This document shows positions 42,836 through 53,050 of a DNA stretch of 64,000 nt, piece by piece. Every line of letters starts with the position of its first letter. The stretch's first letter is position 1. The position numbers were made by a program, and so were the translations under genes. The stretch comes from Diphasiastrum complanatum (taxonomy: Eukaryota > Streptophyta > Lycopodiopsida > Lycopodiales > Lycopodiaceae): positions 1 to 64,000 of the forward strand of contig MU832025.1 in NCBI GenBank assembly GCA_029204225.1, given 5' to 3'. The notes under the pieces were generated by a model, which saw nothing but the letters and a program-made list of their open reading frames with translations, made no database searches and was not told the DNA's origin.

Positions 42836-45590
42836 CACCAAGCTAGAATCTGGAACTGGAAATGACCCTTCTTCAAATGTAGATGTGGTGATAAATGCAA
42901 AAATAACTCCTCTATTATATGGTTTGACCACGCCATTTGGTATATGATGAACAACTTAGACAAGTTCTCTCCTGGTGCATCCCTCCAAAACCAAATGAAT
43001 GCTTTCTTCATGTGGCTACATAAACCTACTAGAGATGTGGTCAAAGCACATCTTATCTTTTTCTCTATCCGACAATTTATGATCAATGTCTCCATTGAGC
43101 TTGCCAAGGATTCTTTTGCCAAACTCCTAGCACACTTGGGAGACGTTGAAAATATCTGTGAGATAGAACGCCTCTTGAAACAACCAAGCTTCTTCACACT
43201 CCAAGATAAATTTTTTCATAACACAAGCAAAAGGACGGGCACTTTCAATCTCAATAACCTGAACTCAGTCATCTCAGGGTTAGGGACAAGAAAGAGGCTT
43301 ACAGAAAATGAAGGACAAAGTAGAAGTGCAAAGAGCAAGCTACCTATCAAGAGATTAATTTTTTACCAAGACTAATCAATGTGCACGAGGGGGAAAGGAT
43401 AGAAAGAAGAGAAGTCACTATCTCGACAACCGGACGTCTTCAGCTGACTACTAATAGTGATAAGGGACCTCTTTTTTTACATTTATGTTGTCGCAATAGA
43501 GTTTTTGAAGCTATCCATGTGAAGCAGTTTTACGCTCACATTTTATTCAGACTATTTGATATTGTAGACAAACATTTTAATGATATTGCGTTCAGCTGGA
43601 CTTACTTACCGAGTGTCAAAAATAATTGGTATTTCCTTTCTGATGTCTTTTGTGATTTTGATATAGAAAACTTACATTCATGTGAGTGCCTATCTTTCAA
43701 TAGGTTTAAGGATTTTATTTTAGAAAGTTTGGACATATTGTTTCTACAGACTGTAACATTGTTAAAAGCTCTATTCTACTTAAATTTCTAGAGAAAGGTC
43801 TCAATCATATTACTTAAAGAAAAACTAATATCAACAAAGCCTTCTGAACTTTATGATGATTGGTTTAAACTGATGAAACTCTTACCTACACACAAACACT
43901 TGGATGAAAAAACTATAAAGAAACATGTTATTTTTTGTAAAAACATTGTCCTAAAATACATCAAAAAACAAAATTGGCTACATGGTAACAAGGACGCGAC
44001 ATCTAAAATAAAAATTGCTAGAGATAAAAAACAATGGCTCACAAAATATCTCTACATCACTGGCATTGACAAAGCACAACATAGTCCATGCTTCATGTGT
44101 AAATTATTTGTACGAAAGCTTGCCATGGATAGACTAAACAATATTGATTTTAGCCCCTTTCCTAATGATCAACAGAACTTAGTTTCTGAAAGTTTGACAC
44201 ATATAATGGAAAAACTTACTAGTTGTCCTTATGGAAGGGGCAGGCCTTAAGGCAAACACATACAACTTACAAGAGTATCCTAAATCTGGATACAAATTTA
44301 TATTGGCAATGTGAGTCATCCATTGATTTCTATCTTAATCTGTCATCAATGATTACCAATATATGGGTTGCAGACATTTCTAAATGCTATGAAAATATAC
44401 TCTTAGACGGTCCTAAGGGATTGAAAGCTATCATTAGAGGAGTTCTAAATCCAAAAAAGACCTTTGTAAATATTCTTTTTATATTTTTTTCTCAAATTTT
44501 GCTTACACATGGACCAATCAAAACACTCAAATTTGAAATCTACATAACGTAGCTCATTAGAATTGAAAAAAAAGTTTTCTTAATAATGCTATAATTTGGC
44601 GTCGGGGGTAACCTGCAAGCATGACATGTTATTCATAATATAATATGCAATTATCATTAAAAATAGCATAACTTTTTAACCGTATTTTCGATTAAGACAA
44701 AAATTATACCGTTAAAAAGCGCTCGACGAGATCATTCCAATGGTTTCCTATGTGACCTACTTTCGAGATGTCGTTCAAAAGTCATGGTCGGTCAAAGTTT
44801 TTAAAAAAGTCAAATATCACTCTTGTGTGTGGATAGAGCACCCTCTCATTGAGAGGGTGCTCTAATCGCACACAAGAGCGTTATTTGACTCTATCCACGC
44901 ACAAGAGCAATATTTGAGTTTTTTTTGAAAACTTGACTGGCCATAACTTTTGAACGGTAGCTTGGAAATAAGTCATCTAGATACCGTTGGAAAGCTCTTG
45001 TCGAGCGCTTCCCAAGGGTATAATTTTTGTCTCAATCAAAACAACGGTTAAAAAGTTATGCTATTTTCAATGAACTACAAACGGTAATGTACATAGAATG
45101 GTTAAGCATCGAAAATAGTGCGGGCAGAAATGAAAAAGAATTTGGGCAGAGAATGAATCTATTTTGGTAATTTACATTAATAAACTTTGTCAATCTACGT
45201 GGCATTCCTTAAAGGATCTTTTTTGGATTCAGAATTTCTCTAATGTATGAGTAAAGCCATTACATATGCTTTTAACATTCTGAAAAGGATCTCTTGAGGA
45301 TTAAATGGGTTCAGAAAAGGGTAGTTTTTAAATGGTGTTGGGCTAATAAAAAATCAGAAGGATGGCATAATATTGATAAAGATCTCCTGTGCCAATGGAA
45401 TGTCTTTCTGAAAGAGACAAATTCATGGTATACCGATGGGTTTGTCATGCTCACCTACATGGTGTAATTGGTATCTTGCATTCTTTGAAGCTCAATTTAT
45501 AAAAAGATTAGCCAAATTAGGGCTCAAAACATGGATGAATGAATTAATTCACTCATTTAGATACCGATTCCTTTTCAGGTTTATCCTATG
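42836..45590 (+). pseudogene. Degenerate retroelement with non-LTR-like RT
   Basis: Four open stretches in three frames (42944-43375, 43381-43791, 43873-44250, 44223-44552), plus 45420-45570, appear to be parts of one protein. The first holds a Cys-rich 'FKCRCGDKCK' entry. The third contains 'GIDKAQHSPCFMCKLFVRKL' and 'SCPYGRGRP'. The fourth has an RT motif-A-like 'VADISKCYENILLDGPKG'. After a foldback insertion comes a motif-B-like 'GIPMGLSCSPTWCNWYL' followed by 'AFFEAQFIKRLAKLG'. The expected aspartate pair after 'SFRYRF' is lost. The order and motif B resemble Penelope-like or rvt-type reverse transcriptases rather than copia or gypsy, but I cannot decide the family. No LTR surrounds it. 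Frameshifts and the insertion make it inactive. Confidence 0.55.
44658..45078. mobile_element. Foldback (MITE-like) element, about 420 bp
   Basis: The left arm starts AAAATAGCATAACTTTTTAA at about 44660, and its near-perfect reverse complement ends at about 45073. The arms match with scattered mismatches over about 170 bp each. The centre is a perfect hairpin, GAGCACCCTCTCA-TTGAGAGGGTGCTC (about 44837-44864). A repeated phrase, CGCACACAAGAGC or similar, lies beside the centre. There is no coding capacity. The element sits between motif A and motif B of the RT-like gene, so it inserted into it. Target duplication was not identified. Confidence 0.75.
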
Positions 45591-45693
45591 TTCTACCACA
45601 CAATCTTAATGGTCTTTTGGTGGGCAGTTAGCTATCCCTTATGGGGAGCTAACTATCCCCTAAGGGATTCACTAACTGCGGGTTGGTTGGTGG

Positions 45694-45801
<108 letters not shown>

Positions 45802-45879
45802 GGAGTCTTCTATACCTTAAGACACTTCCCTACATCAAAACACGCCAAAAAAAAAAACTTCTAATTTAAAGGTCCTACA

Positions 45880-47240
45880 CTCATAGGGAGCTTGCTTGTA
45901 TTGGAGATTCCATCAAACAAAGTGAGCTAGTTCAAGTCATACTCAATGGCTTGGAGGATAAATATGAGAATCTTGTGCAATCATATGCTATCAAGGAGGA
46001 GCTATCAACCTTGGAGGCTTTGCAAGGAGTGCTAATAGCTGAAGAATCAAGGCATGAGAACAAGCTATTAAGGATGGAAAAATTGTCACTCAATCATAAT
46101 GGTGATGAAAACGTTTTATTTTCCAAGCACAAAGAGAGGAGCAAAAAGCAACACCAACACTTCTCTAAGGACAAAGCAAAAGACCAAGATGAAGAGGATG
46201 ATGATTCCTCTCAATATTCTACTTCAAAGAAAAAGAAAAAAGATGTTAAGTGCTTCTTTTGTGGCAAGAAAGGCCACTATGCCACCAATTGATTCAAGAA
46301 GAAGAACCAATTCAAGCAGCCAACATCTCTCATGAGAAAGAAGACTTTATTGCAAGTGATGGAGAAGGCTCTTTTATGGCATCAAGCTTCTCCTCTTCCA
46401 CCTTCAAGAAAGATGACTCTTGGTATATTGACAGTGGAGCAATATCTCATTTGTGTAGCTCCAAGGATTCCTTTTCATCTTTTATGCCAAATGAAAAAAT
46501 CAAGAAGTCCATATATATTGCAAGTGATCAAGAGTGCAAAATTGAAGGAGTAGCGACTATTCCCTTGAACTTTGCATCATCAAAAGTTCTATCTCTTCAC
46601 AAGCTTCTTTTTGTTCCCAAGCTTACAAAGAATCTTATGTGTTGGCCAATTACTTGATGGTGGCCTTGATATCAATTTTCATATTGACAATTGTGTGATA
46701 AAAAAGGATGATGAGATCCTTGCTCATGGATCAAGATATAAAGACATCTACAAATTGGATCCAAGAGAGAGTGCAAAATCTCTTGATGTTGCTTATGAAT
46801 CCAAGCTTTCAAAGGAGGATGATCACACAAGATGCACATGTTTATATCTTCTCTCTTCAAGCTTTATGGTGCATGATTATTTCCTATTATTCAAAGCATA
46901 TGTTGAGATGGAATTCTCATTGAACAACAAAGCTTTGAGGAGTGATGGAGCTCTTGGAAGAAATACACCATATGAAGTATTATTCAAGTTTGATTACCTT
47001 AGTGTCTTTGGAGGTGTTTGCTTTGCACATATTCCCTTGGAAACAAGGAGGAAGGATGATCCAAGCTCATGGATCATGGTTTGATGCTTATCCACCAAGG
47101 AGGCCTATAAAGCCTTTATACTCTCTATTTCAAAAGTGATTGAGAGTAAAGATGCCATATTTTATGAAGATCAACATTCAACCTTGGAAGGGGCCGAGAT
47201 CAAGGCATCTCAAGATGCAGTATATCTATTTAAGACTATC
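45880..47240 (+). pseudogene. Copia gag-protease-integrase fragment
   Basis: The Gag part reads 'ELACIGDSIKQSELVQV', 'ILNGLEDKYENLVQSYAI' and a zinc knuckle, CFFCGKKGHYATN, whose last cysteine is a TGA (46291-46293). A second frame carries the protease motif in 'DDSWYIDSGAISHLC' and 'LLFVPKLTKNL'. A third frame gives the pre-integrase region 'GQLLDGGLDINFHIDNC'. That frame then jumps to the integrase C-terminus ('NTPYEVLFKFDYLSVFGGVCF'), so the whole catalytic core (about 200 codons) is deleted. The sequence fades out near 47240. No RT is present on this strand. Confidence 0.8.
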
Positions 47241-47448
47241 AAGATGTGATGGGGTCAAGATTTGAGGAGGAGTATCCTCAACACATGGATTCAAGGGGAT
47301 CTGCAAGATGGATGACTGAGTCTTTATGGCTCATTTTTCATGGTAAAGGGAGGCAAGTTTCAGGTGGTATCCACTTCAGCATTCTCGCTTATGCTTATCT
47401 TTCATTACTTGATGTACCATCTTGTTTTTATGAGGTTTTTACATTTTC

Positions 47449-48075
47449 TTTGTAGCTTGAGAGGCTGCAATATCCTCTGATTCAGTGGAAGATAGAGCTA
47501 TCGAAGTTTTCTTGCAACTATTCCATGAAATAGGACCATTGTTAAGGAAGAATGTAAATCCAAAAGTGGATTTATGAGTGTCTACATCTCCTGGCCAACT
47601 TGCATCTGAGTAACCACTGAGAATATTGAGTTTGTCATTATCAACTCCTCCATAACAAATGCAAAAGTTTTAGTAGCTCAAAGTTATCCCATGACTCTCT
47701 AATAAGAGCCTTCCAATGTGTTATACCAAGACTGGTCATATACTGACTCGAGGAACTGACTGTAAAAGGTACAGATCATCACGTACATAATAGATGCTAT
47801 TATCGAATGATAAGGATACTCACACATCTGTTCCTTCTCTTCGATTGTTTGGAGACACTGATCCTTCGACATCTTGATTCCTGGATCCATTGGTGAGAGA
47901 CTAATTTGTAATTCATCAGATTATATCTAATTAAGATATTATGAATGTATCATTGCTGAGAAATATCGATCAACTTCTATTTTCTGTCTCTTTGGATTTA
48001 AATACCTAGACAGTAATGAGCTTCACCCAGATCGATCATGTCGAATTTGGAAGATAGCATTATCTTAGCTTCCTT
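47449..48075 (-). pseudogene. Copia RNase H and RT C-terminus, opposite strand
   Basis: The minus strand encodes 'KFDMIDLGEAHYCLGI' (RT end, about 48070-48000). 'PYHSIIASIMYVMICT' then follows at 47699-47890, and the RNase H reads 'GYSDASWPGDVDTHKSTFGF', 'FFLNNGPISWNSCKKTS' and 'ALSSTESEDIAAS' (47449-47640). Frames are broken and RT core motifs such as YVDD are absent. It lies tail-to-tail with the gag fragment to its left, so the two come from different elements or an inversion. Confidence 0.75.
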
Positions 48076-49106
48076 TGTCAGATCTTCTTCAAATTTCTTG
48101 ACAAAATCATTCGGACGACTATAAAAATTTTTCACTAAGCTCATAGTATCTTTCTTCTTAACAAACTCAGGATATATCTTTACCCAGTCTATAGTCTCAA
48201 GAAAATCAATCAGGTTCTCAAATCCAGCAGATGAACAACTATCCCTATTAGTGCTAATGATAAAATTATGCATTGTAACAGTCTTTTTAATACAACAAAT
48301 AAGTGTCTCAACAAAATGGTTAGGTGGAGAAAGGGGCTCCCCATAACCCAAAGAGACAGCATCTTGAAACCATCGTGTGGACTAAAACATAAAAATAGGC
48401 CTTTATTAGCTTATGAATTGGATAAAAGATAAGGTTTCAGTACTATTCCAACCAAGGAATAGTCAGATTTACACCACCAAGATGCAAAGAGAGAGAGATA
48501 CAAAGTTGCACTTAGTTCCTCTTGACAAGGCAAGGCTAAAACTTTTTGAAGTCTTTATTCATAATCCAACAAGGTAAAATATAGCTGAAAAGTGAAATAC
48601 AATACTAAAAAAACACCATAAAGCATAACCACTTTCAAGACGTCCAGCTGATACCTACAACCATCCCACAAAACACAACCACACAAGTTAGTTTAGTGAG
48701 AAAGACAGGTGTCATAGCTGAGCCGTCAGTTGTTATTCATGTCCAAAAGAAGTTATACTACTTAACAACTTTGAATAGCATTTTAAATCATAGTCCAATC
48801 TTCCCAAACAAAAAGTGTTTTAGCGATAGACGAGGCCTTAATATTACCATATCAAGGCGAGTGCCATACTAATCAGTTTACAGGAAATTGGTCCATATTA
48901 GTTCTTTTTTAGTTATAAAAAGAGTATGAATAGTTTTAACTATTTACATTCTACTTAGCCAGAAGACTTGGTATGGACATGTGCCATGCTAATGGATAAT
49001 CCACACGTGGATTATTCACACAGATTTCAGTTTGTTCACCGGACCGGGCTGGACGTTGAAGATATCCACGTGTGAATATCTTCTGCGTGGATTATCCACG
49101 CAAATT
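48076..49106. other. No recognised gene; palindromes at right end
   Basis: A minus-strand frame continues to 48351 with unfamiliar sequence ('FENLIDFLETIDWVKIYPEF') that is not copia. It is probably foreign sequence joined to the RT end. The rest has no identifiable coding region. Hyphenated palindromes with GTGGATWATCCAC cores occur at about 48993-49018 and 49084-49102. Confidence 0.35.
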
Positions 49107-49266
49107 TTTTTTTTTTGCATGTTGATAATGACATGAAATTAGTTAAATAAATATATTTCTAAAGTGAATTATATTATGATGAGGTTTTTTTTTTTTTTTT
49201 TTGCATATTGATAATGAAATGGAATTAGTTGAGTAAATATTTTTCTAAAGTGAATTATATCATGAT
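49107..49266. repeat. Tandem duplication, two copies of about 85 bp
   Basis: Two adjacent copies each start with a T-run of 13-18 bases. TGCAT(A/G)TTGATAATGA follows, then a common segment through AAAGTGAATTATAT(T/C)ATGATG. Differences between them are few, so the duplication is fairly recent. Confidence 0.75.
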
Positions 49267-49777
49267 GTTCCTAGATGATTGGGATTTTTGATGAGGTCGG
49301 ACCTACTTTTGTAAGACAGTTGACTCGAACTAATAAGAGGGTAATTATGCATGATCTAAGGCTTTGATAGCCAGGGGTTTAGGGTCTACCCTAATGGCAC
49401 CCCCTAATCTCATATCCGAGATCATTTAATATGGATTGAGAGCTCATTTTGTACATACTTTGAGAGATTATCAAGAAATGGTGATTTTGTTCTTTAATGA
49501 GAAATTGATGAATGATGAATGTGATATTTTTTGTGTCTGAATAGATCTGAATCTGAACAAAGTATTATACTTTCCACATGTGTGACAAGATGTGAAGATC
49601 AATTATTTCTAGTTTTATTGTGGTGTTCAAAAGCTCTTGCCAATTAGATGCAAAATAGGTTGAATTATGTGCTAGTTTTCTATCTATTAGATATAAGTGA
49701 AACCTTTGATGCTTTTTCAATGTTTTAGTATCCAAATGAGATTCATAATCTCTGATTTTAACATGGTATCAAAGCCC
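49267..49777 (+). mobile_element. Copia LTR 3' end and primer site
   Basis: TGGTATCAAAGCCC at 49764-49777 is a copia-type primer site, preceded by an LTR-like end TTTTAACA at 49763. The left end of the LTR was not located and may lie before 49267. Confidence 0.5.
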
Positions 49778-49959
49778 AAATGCAACCATCAAGGCTCAAA
49801 TACAAGGAAGAGAGAAGCAATTACAAGTTGATTAGTTTTTATTGCCCTTATTACTACCTTAAGTTTGATGATGTTCCTTCAAGTGTGAATGAAACTGTAG
49901 CAACAAAAGAGTGATTTGATGCAATGAAAAGTGAGTGTATGATGCATTGTTTGAAATAC

Positions 49960-50145
49960 TTGTAAAATTATTGATCCTCCATCAAAGATACAAAATTTTA
50001 CTGTTTTCAAATGGGTCTTTAAATCAAGCTTAATCAAGATGGTAGTGTGAACAATTATAAAACAAGACTAGTTGCCAAGAATATGCTCAATTCAAGGGGA
50101 TTGACTATGATGAAACATTTGGTTTTGTCATAGTTTGTGGTGGTG
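49960..50145 (+). pseudogene. Copia RT N-terminal fragment
   Basis: Across two frames the plus strand reads 'FKWVFKSSLNQDGSVNNYKT'-like sequence and then 'RLVAK', followed in shifted frame by a Q-x-x-G-I-D-Y-D-E-T-F segment. This is the classic entry to the copia RT. Everything between the primer site (49777) and this point should be gag to integrase and is missing. It ends near 50145, shortly before the CACTA element. Confidence 0.65.
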
Positions 50146-50342
50146 ATTTCATTAATTCACATGCTTTTAGTGATTTACTGCCTTTGCAACATTTGTTAAA
50201 AAATGAGAATTTTCTTGGAACATGAAGCCGTACATCTATCTTCACCGACATTATCTCCAAAAAAATGGGATTGAAGTCAAACTATGTCTATTCTTTTCAC
50301 TTACTTGACCATAAATGAGATTCTATTTTGGCTAAATAACAA

Positions 50343-51160
50343 TCATTTGAAAGCATTGCAAGAATCAATTTCATTAGCAACAACATCTTGCAATTCATCC
50401 CCTCTTAGATGATTTTCATCATCACTCTCACTTTCAAAAATTATTTCATCATCCTGACTATTAGAATTTCTATTCTTAACATCTATGGAAGTGGGTGCTT
50501 CAAGTATGGTTTGACGATTTACTACATCTCTAGGTAGCTCAATCTCATAGTTAAAATGAAGGTTTTCCATTTCATTCTCAACATTTGCGCCCTCAAATAC
50601 TCGTCGTGAATGTGGTTCAACTTGAGCTACAAACCACCACATCTTGTTTAGTCGATCTAATTGAAGAAAAACCTGCAAAAATCATTATTTTAGAGCATAT
50701 TGAAAACTCAAATACTGAAGTCACTTGCAATAAAATGAAAAACATGATAGCATAGCATGTGCACCTGCTCACAGTGACGAGGCAACACCAATGTGTCAAA
50801 GGACTCCATGCTCAATGTTTTTGATGAATCAATCGCAAAATCTCCACTTGGATCCGATTTTACGGTTGCATTTGGCCCTCTACACATTACCTTGAATCAT
50901 TTCACATCAAATAAAAAATAGTGTCTACTTTCACCAAATGACACATCATAAATATTTTGTATAGTTCCTACGTATTCTATGTCTCCTGAGATGGGATTTC
51001 GATCTCGTGCACTGCTTTGACTTTCTTATTGGAAAGATGCTATTACACCACAATCGTGTGTGCATCTCTTGTTATCAATCCTTTCAACACAATAGTGGAA
51101 ACCAAGAGCCCATATAGCATTATACTTTTTGCACTGCCACATGACAAACATAAATCTCAT
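50343..51160 (-). pseudogene. CACTA 1 DUF4216 region and acidic tail
   Basis: After an apparent intron (about 51200-51135) the minus strand encodes a DUF4216-like segment. It reads 'ERIDNKRCTHDCGV', 'SGDIEYVGTIQNIYDV' and 'FLFDVK', with stop codons inside. 'VLPRHCEQVFLQLDRLN' and an acidic C-terminal tail rich in aspartate and glutamate follow, to 50343. CACTA element 2 keeps the same blocks at 59719-60720, which supports the assignment. Confidence 0.7.
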
Positions 51161-51198
51161 AAATAATCACTGTGAATGAACACAGTGTTTCAAAATGA

Positions 51199-53050
51199 TT
51201 AAACAAATATTGTTATAAACAAGAATGTTCTAATAATAAAGTATCTAAAGAATAATACCTTCCATTCGCATCCTCTTGTAAAGTCACATTTTGCGTTTGA
51301 TATTTTTTGTCCCTCTTTTGTTGCTTTTTGTAGTGTGTCATGCATCCACTCTCTAGTGCATTCCTTGGGCAATGGCTCAAGATCATGTGAACTTGAGGCC
51401 ATGTGTCTACCTCTATTATATTGTTGGCGCTTTCTAGACAAGGCCCTCTCTTTTTTCTCTTCTTCATATAGGTCTAACCATTTATTCATAACTCCACAAT
51501 TATAAAACACGAATGTAGAAATTTTTCCTCGTTGGAAGGGTGCCAACCTATGGACCTTTCCCATCCCTTGAGGTTTTTCACTAGTTACCTCTTCAGCTTC
51601 CTCATCACGCCACAATAGTGGAGCAGATGGATGTAGTTGGTGCAGGATTTCAGTAACATAAAAGAGAGATTCATGTACTAAACATTCCTCTGACATGCTA
51701 CCTTCAAGCCTTGCCTTTTGATGCACAAAATCTTTTAAGACTTTCATGTATCTTTTCATAAAGAACATCCACCTAAAAAGTCACAAATGGTTAAAAAAAA
51801 TTGTTTTATTTAATGAGTCCATGTATCAATCGATTTAGTTTAAATACACATGCAAAAGAAAATTTATGCACTTATACCTAGTGTGCACTGTGTGGAGAAT
51901 TGCCAAAAATTGGTAGATCTAGCTTGATCAAAAACCATGTAGAATAGTGTAAATTGTGTACACAAGTGGGTCCCACACATGTGAGGCCATGATGCCACAT
52001 GGGAAACCCATCCTAATGTAGGTTAGGTCAAGTCAAGAGAGTTGGTCATGTCTATTTGGTGGTCATCCCTACTTTATAGGACCTACACCTAAGTTTAAGG
52101 TGAAAATTTGACCAACTAGCTACCTACCAAGCATAACTCTAGGAAATAGACTAGGGTTTCATTTTAGGTCAAGGAGAGTGAGTTAACTTCCTTATTACAT
52201 GCTGGAAATCCACCTAACTTCAAGAAGGAAGTCGAATTTGCTATGTATTCCCTCTCTCCATAGTGAGAAGATAGAAAATTTTTGGAGCTCATTGGCAATC
52301 TCAAGCTAGTTCACTATGTACATTGAGTTTTTGTGATCCAAATGAAACCAAATCAGTTTCTACTTGTTTCTCAGGTTGAAGGCCGTACTACAGCCTGTAG
52401 TACACATGTGTGGGCTCGGATTTCAATGTTTATCAATGCTTTTGATTGTTAATGCTTGTTGTTTGTCAAATTGCCAATCTAGATCAACTTTTTTGTGTCT
52501 AGTTTTTTGATAGATTGTTAAGCAAGCATCCAATCACTCTTGTGGATCTTTGTAGATCCATTTATGGTCCTAAAGTACAGTACTTTCACACAGTGGACCA
52601 ACAATAGAAACTTCTTCAACCAAGTGCACCAATAAATGCACTTGTGAGTCCATGATGGAAGTCAGAAAATATCTCTCAAACATGCACACAATCTCCACCA
52701 TATCCTCATGTCTCTTGCGAAGATCCAGCTCACAGATTTCTTTTGAACACATCCATCTGCAACATATTCAATCCATTTTATGTCTATTTGAATTTCCAAT
52801 CAATAAATACTAAATAAAAAAATACACCAAGTACATGTAAATACTTGATAATGATTGATAGTTTGTATATGGTCTCACAAATATCTTTTGACAAGCACCC
52901 ACGAATTGAAAATGGATAGATGAATTGAATCATCTTTAGCCAATCATGAGATTTGAGACCTTGCAACTTTCCATCCACTGTGAATGATGACCGTAGAGAA
53001 TGGGCAAAACTAGTCAGTGTTCTAATGTCATGAATAATGGAGCGCACATG
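51199..53050 (-). pseudogene. CACTA 1 DUF4218 region, interrupted by solo LTR
   Basis: The right part (53047-52591) reads 'GKLQGLKSHDWLKMIQF', 'MCSKEICELDLRKRHEDM' and 'SQVHLLVHLVEEVSIVGP', the DUF4218 core. The left part (51884-51199) resumes with 'VHTRWMFFMKRYMKVLKDFV', 'RLEGSMSEECLV' and 'LYEEEKKERALSRKRQQ'. It ends 'LEPLPKECTREWMHDTL'. The 700-bp insertion at 51891-52590 splits the G-P-V-H-T-R-W segment. DUF4218 is a conserved companion of tnp2 whose role is unknown. Confidence 0.8.
51891..52590 (+). mobile_element. Solo LTR, 700 bp, nested in CACTA 1
   Basis: It starts TGTGGAGAAT and ends ACTTTCACA, with LTR-like TG...CA ends. It sits exactly inside a conserved DUF4218 codon stretch. 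The left flank CACTG (51886-51890) and right flank CAGTG (52591-52595) fit a 5-bp target duplication with one later change. There is no internal coding sequence, primer site or partner. Orientation is not certain; the TATA-like signals are weak. A GT-rich direct phrase 'acatgtgtgggctcgg' lies near 52405. Confidence 0.7.

Noticed and set aside
50150-50345. CACTA terminal inverted repeat at the left end of element 1
   Set aside because: I searched by eye for CACTA-type termini on both sides of both elements and found no pair that matched.
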